A stretch of 64,000 nt of DNA from Egibacteraceae bacterium (GTDB taxonomy: Bacteria > Actinomycetota > Nitriliruptoria > Euzebyales > Egibacteraceae), in contig JAUJNX010000005.1 of assembly GCA_030447925.1 (NCBI GenBank), forward strand, positions 124,001 to 188,000, read 5' to 3'. Of the stretch, positions 1 through 7,377 are shown piece by piece. Numbering within the stretch: the stretch's first letter is position 1; each line of letters opens with the position of its first letter. The notes under the pieces were generated by a model. It did no database searches. It worked only from the letters and a program-made list of their open reading frames with translations, and was not told the DNA's origin. A program made the position numbers and the translations under genes.

Positions 1-279
1 CGGGTGGTGGCCAAGCGCGGCGCCGAGGGCGTGCTGGCGGCGGGCCTCGCGGTGGGCGGGCGCCCCCTGGGCATCGCGGTGAAGGTCGAGGACGGGTCGG
101 AGCGCGGGGCGGGACCCGCGGTCGCGGCGGTCCTCGGGCAGATGGGCGCGCGGGTGCCGGGGCGGGTGCGCGCGCCGGTCGTGCTCGGCGGCGGCGAGCC
201 CCACGGCCGCGTGGAGGTCGACCCGGCCGTCGTTGCACTACCGCTTGCAACTGTTTACCATAGTGCTAGCGACGGCTAG
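1..279 (+). CDS. C-terminal end of an asparaginase II family protein (5' end outside window)
   Basis: Only about the last 92 residues are present; the frame is open from base 1 and stops at TAG 277-279. The block KRGAEGVLAAGL followed by GIAVKVEDGSERG is the glycine-rich C-terminal part of the actinobacterial asparaginase II (AnsA-like) family, predicted cytoplasmic enzymes that hydrolyse asparagine to aspartate and ammonia. The family normally ends near a GEPxGRV segment, seen here as GEPHGRV; about 17 further residues run through the promoter of the next gene and have no family counterpart that I recognise. No catalytic residue lies in the part visible, so activity cannot be judged. Confidence 0.7.
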   Translation, partial: RVVAKRGAEGVLAAGLAVGGRPLGIAVKVEDGSERGAGPAVAAVLGQMGARVPGRVRAPVVLGGGEPHGRVEVDPAVVALPLATVYHSASDG

Positions 280-280
280 C
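233..280 (+). promoter_or_regulatory. Promoter with paired GCTAGC elements ahead of the XRE-hbhA operon
   Basis: TTGCAC (233-238), a 17-base spacer and TACCAT (256-261) form a good sigma-A promoter. Two copies of the self-complementary hexamer GCTAGC (265-270 and 275-280) lie one helical turn apart over the expected transcription start, a likely operator for the downstream XRE regulator (inference). The whole element overlaps the end of the preceding gene. Confidence 0.6.
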
Positions 281-312
281 AGAGCGGCCGTCTCGACGGG
301 GAGGGCCGCACC

Positions 313-708
313 GTGGACGCGAAGGACGCCGCATCGACGGCGCTGCGCGACCTCGGCGGCTTCATCCGGGAGCAGCGCACCGCCGCGCAGCTGAGCGTCC
401 GCAACCTGGCCGCGCAGGCGGGGGTGAGCAACCCCTACCTGTCCCAGATCGAACGCGGGCTGCGCCGCCCGTCGGCCGAGATCCTCCAGTCGATCGCCAG
501 GGCGCTGCAGATCAGCGCGGAGACCCTCTACGTCAAGGCGGGGATCCTGGAGGAGCGCGAGCCCGGCGACGACCTGGTCGCGCACATCCTCGCCGACCCC
601 CACCTGCTGGAGGGGCAGCGGCGCGCGCTGGTCGAGGTCTACCTGTCGTTCCGCCGTGAGGCCGACCTGCGGCCCGCGGCCACCACCGCCACCGAGGAGA
701 CATCGTGA
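313..708 (+). CDS. XRE-family helix-turn-helix regulator (Rv0474-like)
   Basis: 131 residues from a GTG preceded by GGGGAGGG. A Cro/C1-type helix-turn-helix occupies residues ~14-70: IREQRTAAQLSVRNLAAQAGV, then NPYLSQIERGLRRPSAEIL, the usual recognition-helix signature, followed by a short helical C-terminal part. It is a cytoplasmic DNA-binding protein. Its stop overlaps the GTG of the HbhA-like gene, so the two are translationally coupled, the same pairing as Rv0474-Rv0475 (hbhA) in M. tuberculosis. Autoregulation through the paired GCTAGC elements upstream is a reasonable inference. The family and fold are clear; the regulon is unknown. Confidence 0.85.
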   Translation: MDAKDAASTALRDLGGFIREQRTAAQLSVRNLAAQAGVSNPYLSQIERGLRRPSAEILQSIARALQISAETLYVKAGILEEREPGDDLVAHILADPHLLEGQRRALVEVYLSFRREADLRPAATTATEETS

Positions 709-1316
709 CCACCAAGAACGTGCAGTCCGAGGCCGAGAAGACCAAGGCCCAGGCCGAGGCGACCGAGCGCGCCGCCGAGCAGACCCTGCGCACCGCGCGC
801 AACCAGGCCGGCAAGGCCGCCGCGACCGTGGAGGAGCAGGCCCGCAACACCGCCCGCGCCGCCGAGAAGACCGCGGAGCGCGCCCAGCGCACCGTCAGCA
901 CCGCGCTGGTCGACGCCGCCTACGCGACCGTCGGGCTCACCGAGACCACCGTCGCCTTCTTGCGCTCGCTGCCCCGCTACGTCGTCCGCACCGGGCAGAC
1001 CGACCTCCGCCAGGCCGTCACCCGCGGCTACGACGACCTGACCGTCCGCGGGCGCCGCGTCGTGGACGCGATCGCGGAGGCCCCCGCGACCCAGCGCGCG
1101 GTCGAGCAGTCCAAGTCCGCCCGCGAGCAGCTGCGCACCGCCCGCGGCCAGTTCCGCCGCGCCGGTGCCGAGGTCGCCGAGGCCGCGGGCGACACCGCCA
1201 CCGCCACCGCCACCGCCGCGACCGAGGTCGGCAGCCACGTCGACACCCCCGACCAGGTCGTCGTCGAGGTCGGCACCGAGACCGGCACCAAGGCGAAGGC
1301 CAAGGCCACCAAGTAG
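705..1316 (+). CDS. HbhA-like alanine/lysine-rich coiled-coil protein
   Basis: 203 residues, GTG start overlapping the upstream stop, Shine-Dalgarno GAGGAGA at 693-699. Residues ~5-65 are an uninterrupted charged Ala-rich coiled coil. A middle segment, TDLRQAVTRGYDDLTVRGRRVV, resembles the GYLEAATSRYNELVERG core of mycobacterial heparin-binding haemagglutinin, and the protein ends in a KAKAKATK tail like the Lys/Ala/Pro-rich heparin-binding tail of HbhA, though far shorter. No signal peptide or membrane segment. In mycobacteria HbhA is surface-exposed and also linked to lipid inclusions; here a phasin-like or surface role is inferred from synteny with the XRE regulator. A 12-bp-stem hairpin follows. 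Confidence 0.7.
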   Translation: MTTKNVQSEAEKTKAQAEATERAAEQTLRTARNQAGKAAATVEEQARNTARAAEKTAERAQRTVSTALVDAAYATVGLTETTVAFLRSLPRYVVRTGQTDLRQAVTRGYDDLTVRGRRVVDAIAEAPATQRAVEQSKSAREQLRTARGQFRRAGAEVAEAAGDTATATATAATEVGSHVDTPDQVVVEVGTETGTKAKAKATK

Positions 1317-1348
1317 GCCCCACCACCGAGGCGCCACCGCACCGAACC

Positions 1349-1376
1349 GGCGGGCCGCCCTCCGGGGCGGCCCGCC
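1349..1376. terminator. Strong hairpin between convergent genes
   Basis: A perfect 12-bp inverted repeat (GGCGGGCCGCCC and its complement) closes a TCCG loop, an UNCG-type tetraloop. It lies between the hbhA-like gene and the converging methyltransferase gene. There is no clear U tract, so it is a high-GC bidirectional terminator candidate. Confidence 0.7.
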
Positions 1377-1394
1377 GCATCGTGGACCGCGGCC

Positions 1395-2222
1395 TCAGGC
1401 GGGCTTCCGCGCCCGGAGCGTGTAGGTGTGCGGCAGCCGCTCGGGCCGGTCGGACAGCCGCCACTCGGCGAGCCCGACCCGCTCCATCAGCCCTGGCAGC
1501 GCCTCCCACGGCACGCTGTCGTGCTCGACCAGGCCCGTGAGCTGCAGCCCGGCGTCCAGCACGGCGGTGACGATCTCACCGAGCCCGTGGTTCCACTCCA
1601 GGGTCCGGTTGTGCGTGAACGCGACGTCGGTCTGCACGTAGGTTCCCGGATCGTCCCAGACGGTGGGTTGCTCGCGCTCGACGTACGGGTGCTCGATCGC
1701 GAGCACCCCGTCGCCGCGGACGTCGTCCAGGGCCCACAGCACCGGATGCCCCTCCCGCAGAAACAGCCGGCCGCCGGGACGCAGCAGGGCGGCGACGACC
1801 TGCGCCCAGCGGCGGACGCTCGGCAACCAGCACAGCGCACCGATGCCGGTGAAGACCAGGTCGAACTGCTCGCCGCCCAGTACGTCGACCGCGGCGTAGA
1901 CGTCGGCCTCGACGAAGTCGACGTCGTCACCGGTGCGCGCGACCAGTGCCCGCGCCTGCTCCAGCGACGCGGGCGAGAAGTCGAGCCCCGTCATCCTGGC
2001 TCCCAGCCTGGACAGCGAGATCGTGTCGGTGCCGATGTGGCACTGCAGGTGCACGCCGCGGAGCCCGGTGAGGTCGCCCAGCCGCGGCAGGTCGAAGCGC
2101 ACGATCTCCGACAGGCGCGCCGGGTCGTCGACGTACCTGTCCAACCCGTAGTCGGCCGACGCCGCGTGCGCCGGGGCGCGCTCGTCCCAGTTCGCCCGGT
2201 TGACCTGTCGGTAGTCCTCCAT
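1395..2222 (-). CDS. Class I SAM-dependent methyltransferase
   Basis: 275 residues from an ATG. The Rossmann-fold methyltransferase motifs are present: motif I is the unusual GVHLQCHIGTDTISLSRLG (residues ~56-74) in place of the common glycine-rich loop, followed by MTGLDFSPASLEQAR (acidic motif II), VDFVEADVY (motif III) and FDLVFTGIGALCWLP (motif IV), with a C-terminal substrate domain. It would transfer a methyl group from SAM in the cytoplasm to an unidentified small molecule. It stands alone, convergent with hbhA and divergent from mshA. The substrate cannot be inferred from context. Confidence 0.8.
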   Translation of the reverse strand: MEDYRQVNRANWDERAPAHAASADYGLDRYVDDPARLSEIVRFDLPRLGDLTGLRGVHLQCHIGTDTISLSRLGARMTGLDFSPASLEQARALVARTGDDVDFVEADVYAAVDVLGGEQFDLVFTGIGALCWLPSVRRWAQVVAALLRPGGRLFLREGHPVLWALDDVRGDGVLAIEHPYVEREQPTVWDDPGTYVQTDVAFTHNRTLEWNHGLGEIVTAVLDAGLQLTGLVEHDSVPWEALPGLMERVGLAEWRLSDRPERLPHTYTLRARKPA

Positions 2223-2282
2223 GGGCTGGCAGGGTGCCGGATCCCACGGTCAGGGTCGAGCGCCGCGGCCGGGAGGGGTGGG

Positions 2283-2288
2283 TAGCCT
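2283..2288 (+). promoter_or_regulatory. -10 box of mshA
   Basis: TAGCCT 48 bases ahead of the mshA GTG. This gives a short leader carrying a GGGAGG ribosome-binding site at 2323-2328, so unlike many genes here mshA is not leaderless. Confidence 0.5.
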
Positions 2289-2335
2289 GACCTGGGCCAT
2301 CACCCAGCACCCTCGACGTTTCGGGAGGCACGCCC

Positions 2336-3658
2336 GTGGACCGTCCTGTCGACCTGCGGCCGAGCGACCGGGCGGGCCCAGTCCGGACCGTGGGCCTGCT
2401 GTCCGTGCACACCTCGCCGCTGGAGCAGCCCGGGCGGGGCGACAGCGGGGGCATGAACGTCTACCTGGCCGCGGTGGCCACCCAGCTCGCCGCCCGCGAC
2501 GTGCGCGTCCACGTCTTCACCCGCGCCAGCGGCGCGGACCTCCCGCCCAGCGTCGAAACCCCTGACGGCTACGCCGTCCACCACCTGCCCGCCGGTCCCG
2601 CCTGGGCCTCCAAGGAGGACCTCGCGAGCCACCTGTGCGCCTTCTACCTGGCCCTCGCGGCGCACCCGGCCACCTCCACGCTGGACCTCGCGCACGGGCA
2701 CTACTGGATGAGCGGCTGGGTCGGTCGCCAGGCCCGCCGCCGCCTGGGCCTCCCGCTCGTCCAGACCTTCCACACCCTGGGCCGGGCGAAGAACGACGCG
2801 CTCGCGCCGGGGGACACCCCCGAGCCCGCCCTGCGGCTGGCCGCGGAGGAGCGCGTCGTGGCCGACGCCGACGCGGTCGTCGCGTCCACCGCCAGCGAGG
2901 CCGCGTTCCTGCGCGCCCGCTACGGCGCCCGCCCCGACACCCTCGCGGTCGTGGAGCCCGGCGTGGACCTCGACGTCTTCGACCCGGCCGCCATCGACCG
3001 CCACGCCGCCCGCCAGGCGCTCGGCGGCGGGCGCATCGTCCTGTTCGTCGGCCGGCTCCAGCCCCTCAAGGCGCCCGACGTCGCCGTGCGCGCGCTGGCC
3101 GCGCTGGACCCGCTCCTCCCCGATGACGGCGTCCCCACCCGCCTGGTCATCGTCGGCGGGGCCAGCGGGAACGGGCTGGGGACCGTCGACCCGCCGGCCC
3201 TGCGCCGGCTGGCGGCGGAGCTGGGGGTCCAGGACCGCGTCGCGTTCCTGGCCGCGCGGCCCCAGCTCGAGCTGGCCGCGCTGTACCGGGCGGCCGACGT
3301 CGTCCTCATGCCCAGCCACTCGGAGAGCTTCGGGCTGGTCGCCCTGGAGGCCCAGGCGACGGGGACGCCGGTGGTCGCCGCCGACGTGGGCGGGCTCCAG
3401 CACGTTGTCGGGCCGGACCCCGCCGATCCCGACGGGGCGGCGGGCGGCACGCGCGTGGCCGGCCATGATCCCGCCGCCTACGCCGCGGCGATGCTGCCCT
3501 ACCTGGTGGACGCCCGGGTCCGCCACGCGGCGGGCGAGGCGGGGCGCCGCCGGGCGCTGCGCCACGGCTGGGGGCGGACCGCCGAGGGCCTGCTCGACGT
3601 CTACGCCGACGTCCTCGCCCCGGCCCGCCTGCCCCTGGCCCAGCCGAGCAGCGCATGA
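2336..3658 (+). CDS. mshA: D-inositol-3-phosphate glycosyltransferase (mycothiol synthesis)
   Basis: 440 residues, GT-B fold, family GT4. It catalyses the first step of mycothiol synthesis, transfer of GlcNAc from UDP-GlcNAc to 1L-myo-inositol 1-phosphate. Signatures typical of MshA are SVHTSPLEQPGRGDSGGMNV at the N-terminal acceptor loop, LAHGHYWMSGWVG, QTFHTLGRAKNDALA, EPGVDLDVF, FVGRLQPLKAPDVAVRAL and the nucleotide-sugar motif SHSESFGLVALEAQATGTPVV (E-x7-E). The GTG start has GGGAGG seven bases upstream. The stop overlaps the ATG of the YbjN-domain gene, as in Rv0486-Rv0487. Its presence implies that the organism makes mycothiol. Confidence 0.93.
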   Translation: MDRPVDLRPSDRAGPVRTVGLLSVHTSPLEQPGRGDSGGMNVYLAAVATQLAARDVRVHVFTRASGADLPPSVETPDGYAVHHLPAGPAWASKEDLASHLCAFYLALAAHPATSTLDLAHGHYWMSGWVGRQARRRLGLPLVQTFHTLGRAKNDALAPGDTPEPALRLAAEERVVADADAVVASTASEAAFLRARYGARPDTLAVVEPGVDLDVFDPAAIDRHAARQALGGGRIVLFVGRLQPLKAPDVAVRALAALDPLLPDDGVPTRLVIVGGASGNGLGTVDPPALRRLAAELGVQDRVAFLAARPQLELAALYRAADVVLMPSHSESFGLVALEAQATGTPVVAADVGGLQHVVGPDPADPDGAAGGTRVAGHDPAAYAAAMLPYLVDARVRHAAGEAGRRRALRHGWGRTAEGLLDVYADVLAPARLPLAQPSSA

Positions 3659-4110
3659 CGGCCCAGGTGGTCGAGGCGTGGTTCGCCGGGCAGCCGGGTC
3701 TGGCGCGGGAGCGGGTCGGGGACGGCGCCTGGCAGACGGTGCTGGCGGGTGACCACAAGCGCACGATCCCGGTGCACCTGGAGCTCGGCGTCCACGGCCT
3801 GGCCGTGCAGTCGTTCTTCATGGCCGCCCCCGACGAGCGCCACGACGAGGTCTACGCCCTCCTGCTGCGGCGCAACCTGCGCAGCTACACCCTGCGCTTC
3901 GCGATCGACGACCTCGGCGACGTGCTCCTGGTCGGCCTGATCCCACCGCCCGCCCTCAGCGTCGAGGAGCTGGACCGCGTGCTGGGCCAGCTCCTGGTCA
4001 CCGCCGACGAGACCTACGACCACGCCCTGCGCACCGGCTTCGCCACCTACATCGCCCGCGAGCAGTCCTGGCGCGCCAAGGTCGGCGCCCCCCGCAACCC
4101 CATCACCTGA
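3655..4110 (+). CDS. YbjN domain-containing protein
   Basis: 151 residues, ATG overlapping the mshA stop (ATGA). It has the alpha/beta YbjN fold seen as chaperone-like or sensory domains: LELGVHGLAVQSFFMAAP, RHDEVYALLLRRNLRSYTLRFAIDDLGDVLLVGLIP, then VEELDRVLGQLLVTADETYDHAL. No membrane segment. The same partner follows mshA in mycobacteria (Rv0487), which suggests a conserved but unproven functional link. The biochemical function of the family is unknown. Confidence 0.85.
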   Translation: MTAQVVEAWFAGQPGLARERVGDGAWQTVLAGDHKRTIPVHLELGVHGLAVQSFFMAAPDERHDEVYALLLRRNLRSYTLRFAIDDLGDVLLVGLIPPPALSVEELDRVLGQLLVTADETYDHALRTGFATYIAREQSWRAKVGAPRNPIT

Positions 4111-4394
4111 GGCCGCCGACGCGGTACACCCGGGCCGCGACGGCCAGCCCCAGGACGCGGTCCGGCTCACCGACGAGGTCGGTGATCACGGCGGCCGCGG
4201 TGCGCACGGCCCCCGCCCGGTCGGCTGCCCGCACCCCGGCGGTGAGGAGCAGACCGTCGGACACCACGAGCACCGCCATCGGCGCAGCGCCGGAACCACC
4301 GTCCCCTCGAGCCACCGGACCCGCACCCGTGCGACAGGTGCCCGGCGCGCTCGCCACCGGGGCCGGCCCGAAGTCGGTGACCAGCGCTGGTCAG
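4111..4394. other. Stretch without a convincing gene
   Basis: About 285 bases between ybjN and the proline dehydrogenase remnant. A minus-strand frame (4103-4357) could encode a short Ala/Val-rich peptide containing VLVVSDGLLLTAGVRAADRAG, but it has no clear ribosome-binding site and overlaps the end of ybjN; I do not call it a gene. It may be debris of the same rearrangement that left the remnant at 4395. Confidence 0.4.
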
Positions 4395-4495
4395 GTTGCC
4401 GGCCGCTGCGTCGTAGCGTCGGGGGGTGCTGCGAGAGGTCCTGGTGCGGGCATCCGAGCACCCCGGGCCGCGCCGGGTGGCCGCATGGGGCGTCC
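4395..4495 (+). pseudogene. Truncated copy of the proline dehydrogenase promoter and 5' end
   Basis: Bases 4414-4425 (TAGCGT plus six bases) and the GTG at 4426 copy the architecture at 6383-6395. The codons then read LREVLVRASEHPG-RRV-A-WGV, against LREVLLQASEHPGLRRVVTGWGV in the intact gene. Similarity stops near 4495. The copy is diverged (several substitutions), so it is an old partial duplicate or the scar of a recombination event that brought in the 4531-6350 cassette. Confidence 0.8.
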
Positions 4496-4530
4496 GCGCT
4501 CGACGGGCTACCTGTCGAGCAGCGTGCGGC

Positions 4531-5046
4531 TCATCGTCGGGGGCAGTACCGGGTCAGGATGTCGGTCTGCCAGGGGCCCGGCGCGACGGGGACCTTGATC
4601 TCGGTCCCGCCGGTCGGCCCGTAGCCGACCATCCGCAGCACCCAGGTGCGGTCCGGGTCCGAACCGCAGGGAGGGGGCAGCCGCAGGGTCAGCGTGCGGC
4701 TGGCGCCCGGTGCCAGCCGCTCCTCGACAGGCGCCGCCTGGCTCCAGTGCGCATGCGGCTCGACGCCGCGGACCTCTGTGCCGGCGAGGTTCATCGCTGA
4801 CGAGGGCAGCCCGGCGAACAGGCCGACATTGGCGAGCCGGAGCTCGACATCGATGTCGGCGGTGGCGGGGTCCTCGCTGACTCGCAGCACGGTGGCGCTC
4901 AGCTGCGGACCGAAGAACCCTGCCCGCCACCCGAGCGCGGCCAGCAGCACGGTGAGGGTGAGCACCGCCAGCACCGCGGGCACAGGCGTGCCACGCCCTG
5001 ACCGTTGCCGGACCCGCTGCCAGACGTCGTCGTCGATCGCGCTCAT
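4531..5046 (-). CDS. Membrane-anchored protein with extracytoplasmic beta domain
   Basis: 171 residues from an ATG with GAGGAG upstream. A short cytoplasmic N-terminus is followed by one membrane helix (VPAVLAVLTLTVLLAALGWRAG, residues ~22-43) and a ~120-residue outer domain. That domain has the alternating pattern of an immunoglobulin-like sandwich (LSATVLRVSEDPATADIDVEL...) and two Cys (PPPCGSDPD and YCPRR) that could pair. I recognise no family. It is transcribed divergently from the membrane protein and GntR gene, and all three sit in the cassette that follows the proline dehydrogenase remnant. Function unknown. Confidence 0.6.
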   Translation of the reverse strand: MSAIDDDVWQRVRQRSGRGTPVPAVLAVLTLTVLLAALGWRAGFFGPQLSATVLRVSEDPATADIDVELRLANVGLFAGLPSSAMNLAGTEVRGVEPHAHWSQAAPVEERLAPGASRTLTLRLPPPCGSDPDRTWVLRMVGYGPTGGTEIKVPVAPGPWQTDILTRYCPRR

Positions 5047-5124
5047 CGCCCGCTCCTCAATGTACCGTTGACCTGCTACAGTGATACACCACCTGCTCGA
5101 CGACGTCTACCCGAGGAGCCTGTG
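5047..5124. promoter_or_regulatory. Divergent promoter region of the GntR cassette
   Basis: 78 bases between divergent genes. Plausible -10 boxes are TACAGT (5077-5082, rightward) and TACATT on the minus strand around 5059-5064 (leftward). The stretch from TGTA (5061) to TACA (5077) and on to GATACA has partial dyad symmetry, a possible operator for the GntR regulator encoded in the same unit. Rightward ribosome-binding site GAGGAG at 5113-5118. Confidence 0.45.
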
Positions 5125-5958
5125 ATGCCGACCGACGACCAGGTCGTTCTCGCCGCCTCCACGCTCGTCCCACCAGCTATCGCTGTGCTCATGGCCCTGT
5201 GGCCCGTCACCCGTCGACGCCTGGCGGCCTTCGCCACCACCTACCGGGTCCACGTGACCGGGGACAACGCCCCGCTGCTCATCGCCCACCTCGCCAGGAC
5301 CCGCCGCTACCGCAGCATCGGGGCGGCGGTCGGCTGGGGCATCGGGTCGTTCGACACCGTCGTGGGCCTGCCCTTCGGGGTCTACGGCGGGGCCTTCGCC
5401 GGGTACTTCCTCGGTGCACTGCTCGCCGAGGCCCGCAGCGCCGGGACCCTGCCCCCCGGGCCGCGACAGGCGTCGCTGGCACCGCGCCGGGTGGCGGAGT
5501 ACGTGTCACCGACGGCCAGATGGCTGCCGTCGATACTGGGCCTGGTTGCAGCGGTCGCCCTGATCATCCCGCTGCGCTGGCCACAACCCCCCGACCAGGT
5601 CCAACTGGTCCCGCCGATCGCGGTGGCGGTCACCGCCGTGGCGCTGGCCGTCGTGATCGTCTGGGCTCGCGATTGGATCGTGGCCCGCCCGCAGCGCCTG
5701 GGCGCCGCCGACCTGGTCGCGGCGGACGACGGCCTCCGGGCGAGCAGCATCCAGACACTCAGCGGGGCCGGCGCCGCCCTGCTGTGCCTGATGATCGGTG
5801 CGCTCCTCGCCGGTGTGGACCGCAGTGCGGTTCCCGCCCCGGTCCACACCTTCCTGACCGGCAGCGACGTGGCGCTGCTCGTCCTGCTGCTGATCAGCTG
5901 GCGAGGACTGCCCCACTGGGGGCGGCCGGTACGCACCTCCACGCCTTCGGCCGCATGA
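5125..5958 (+). CDS. Polytopic membrane protein paired with a GntR/YtrA-like regulator
   Basis: 277 residues from ATG 5125, chosen for GAGGAG six bases upstream. Hydrophobic segments lie near residues 8-26, 65-98 (with VGWGIGSFDTVVGLPFGVYGG), 130-148, 158-176, 207-228 and 240-255, with Arg-rich cytoplasmic loops. The arrangement with a downstream YtrA-type GntR regulator resembles DUF1648/SdpI-type immunity or bacitracin-sensing loci, but I cannot assign it to a named family. The stop overlaps the GntR start (ATGA), so the two are co-translated. Function unknown; probably envelope related. Confidence 0.6.
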   Translation: MPTDDQVVLAASTLVPPAIAVLMALWPVTRRRLAAFATTYRVHVTGDNAPLLIAHLARTRRYRSIGAAVGWGIGSFDTVVGLPFGVYGGAFAGYFLGALLAEARSAGTLPPGPRQASLAPRRVAEYVSPTARWLPSILGLVAAVALIIPLRWPQPPDQVQLVPPIAVAVTAVALAVVIVWARDWIVARPQRLGAADLVAADDGLRASSIQTLSGAGAALLCLMIGALLAGVDRSAVPAPVHTFLTGSDVALLVLLLISWRGLPHWGRPVRTSTPSAA

Positions 5959-6350
5959 ACATCGAGGTCGACCCGACCTCGCCGCTCCCGCCCTACGAGC
6001 AGCTGCGCGGACAGCTGGTGACCCTGATCACCTCCGGCACGCTGGCACCCGGCACCCGGCTCCCCTCCATCCGGCAGCTGGCAGGCGACCTGCAACTGGC
6101 GAACGGCACCGTGGCCCGTGCCTACCGGGAGCTGGAGGCCGAAGGCCTGGTGACCAGCCGGGTGCGCCACGGCACCGTCGTCGCCGCCCGCCCTCCGATG
6201 CCGGCGGGTGAACGACACGCGCGGCTCGCCGCAGCCGCCCGCGCCTACGCACTTGCCGTCGGCCAGCTTGGTGTCGACCCGCAGGAGGCGCTCAACGAGG
6301 TCCGTCGACGCCTCACCCCTCCTGCACCCGGACCGACCGGCACGCCCTGA
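5955..6350 (+). CDS. GntR-family regulator, YtrA subfamily
   Basis: 131 residues. The winged helix-turn-helix covers residues ~5-75: PLPPYEQLRGQLVTLITSGTLAPGTRLPSIRQLA, then GTVARAYRELEAEGLVTSRVRHGTVV, the standard GntR signature. The C-terminal part is only ~50 residues and largely helical, with no large effector domain, as in the YtrA subfamily, which usually represses a neighbouring membrane or ABC gene set in response to cell-wall stress. It overlaps the upstream membrane protein gene by four bases and probably controls the divergent promoter at 5047-5124 (inference). Confidence 0.85.
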   Translation: MNIEVDPTSPLPPYEQLRGQLVTLITSGTLAPGTRLPSIRQLAGDLQLANGTVARAYRELEAEGLVTSRVRHGTVVAARPPMPAGERHARLAAAARAYALAVGQLGVDPQEALNEVRRRLTPPAPGPTGTP

Positions 6351-6382
6351 CCGGGCACCCCGAGCCGCCCGGCGCTGCGCCG

Positions 6383-6388
6383 TAGGCT
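6383..6388 (+). promoter_or_regulatory. -10 box, leaderless proline dehydrogenase
   Basis: TAGGCT, exactly six bases before the ATG at 6395 and without a Shine-Dalgarno sequence; the start codon would be at +1. Confidence 0.6.
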
Positions 6389-6394
6389 GGGGGG

Positions 6395-7306
6395 ATGCTG
6401 CGAGAGGTCCTGCTCCAGGCGTCGGAGCACCCGGGGCTGCGCCGGGTGGTGACCGGGTGGGGCGTGCCGCGGCGGCTCGCGCTGCGGTTCGTCGCCGGGG
6501 AGCGGCTCGAGGACGGGCTGGCGGCGACCCGCCGGCTGGCGGCGCGCAGCCGGTCGGTGACGCTGGACTACCTCGGCGAGTCCGTCACCGACGCGGCCCA
6601 GGCGCGGGCCGCCGCCAAGGTCGTGGTCGAGGCGCTGGACCGCATCGGCGAGGAGGGGCTGCCCGCCGGGGTGAGCGTCAAGCCGACCCAGCTGGGCCTG
6701 GGCCTGGACGACGCGCTGTGCCGCGAGCTGGTCGGCGAGGTCGCGGCCGCCGCGGCCCGCGTCGGCGCGCACGTCACCCTGGACATGGAGGGCAGCGACG
6801 TCACCGAGGCCACGGTGGCGCTGGTCGAGGACCTGCGCGCCGGCGGCGCCGACGTTGGCTGCGCGGTCCAGGCCTACCTGTACCGGACCCCCGACGACGT
6901 CCGGCGCCTGACCGCGGCGGGGGCCAGCATCCGCCTCACCAAGGGCGCCTACGCCGAGCCCGCGATCCTCGCCCACCAGGACCGCCTGTCGGTCGACCGC
7001 GCGTTCGACGACCTGGCCCGCTGGCTCCTGGCCCACGGCCACCACCCGCGGATCGCGACGCACGACCACCGGCTGGTCGCCCGCACGCTGACCCACGCGC
7101 GCGACCTGGGTCGCGGCCCCGACGACTTCGAGTTCCAGCTCCTGTACGGCGTCCGCGAGCCCCTGCAGGACCAGCTCGTCCGCGCCGGCCAGCGGGTGCG
7201 GGTCTACGTGCCGTTCGGCGACCAGTGGTACCCGTACCTCGTGCGCCGCCTCGCCGAGCGCCCCGCCAACCTGGTGTTCTTCCTCCGCGCCCTCGCCGCC
7301 CGCTGA
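6395..7306 (+). CDS. Proline dehydrogenase
   Basis: 303 residues, the usual size for monofunctional bacterial PRODH. It oxidises proline to 1-pyrroline-5-carboxylate with FAD and passes electrons to quinone at the membrane face. Recognisable parts of the (beta/alpha)8 barrel are SVTLDYLGESVTD, GVSVKPTQLGLGLD, AHVTLDMEGSDVTEAT, VGCAVQAYLYRTPDDV, IRLTKGAYAEP, PRIATHDHRLVA, EFQLLYGVREPLQDQL and the C-terminal YVPFGDQWYPYLVRRLAERPAN with the substrate-binding Arg pair. proC, the reverse-direction enzyme, is two genes downstream. Transcription appears leaderless. A truncated copy of its 5' end lies at 4395-4495. Confidence 0.92.
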   Translation: MLREVLLQASEHPGLRRVVTGWGVPRRLALRFVAGERLEDGLAATRRLAARSRSVTLDYLGESVTDAAQARAAAKVVVEALDRIGEEGLPAGVSVKPTQLGLGLDDALCRELVGEVAAAAARVGAHVTLDMEGSDVTEATVALVEDLRAGGADVGCAVQAYLYRTPDDVRRLTAAGASIRLTKGAYAEPAILAHQDRLSVDRAFDDLARWLLAHGHHPRIATHDHRLVARTLTHARDLGRGPDDFEFQLLYGVREPLQDQLVRAGQRVRVYVPFGDQWYPYLVRRLAERPANLVFFLRALAAR

Positions 7307-7377
7307 ACCGGCGGTTTGGTTGACACCGATCCCTGCAACACTCCGGGCATCAGTGCAAACTGACCGGAGGGTTGGCC

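Noticed and set aside
656..1540. Long Arg/Pro-rich frame across hbhA
   Set aside because: Shadow frame of a GC-rich gene: composition of RRP/RAP runs, no start signal, antisense or offset to a convincing coding frame. The same holds for the long offset frames at 18762-21587, 30100-31785, 44831-48265 and 49887-52406.
4103..4357. Minus-strand 84-codon frame overlapping the end of ybjN
   Set aside because: No ribosome-binding site, no recognisable fold, lies in a rearranged interval.
7320..7348. Full promoter for the GH25-M23 gene
   Set aside because: TTGACA is present but no -10 box lies at normal spacing; only the -35 is mentioned in the gene entry.
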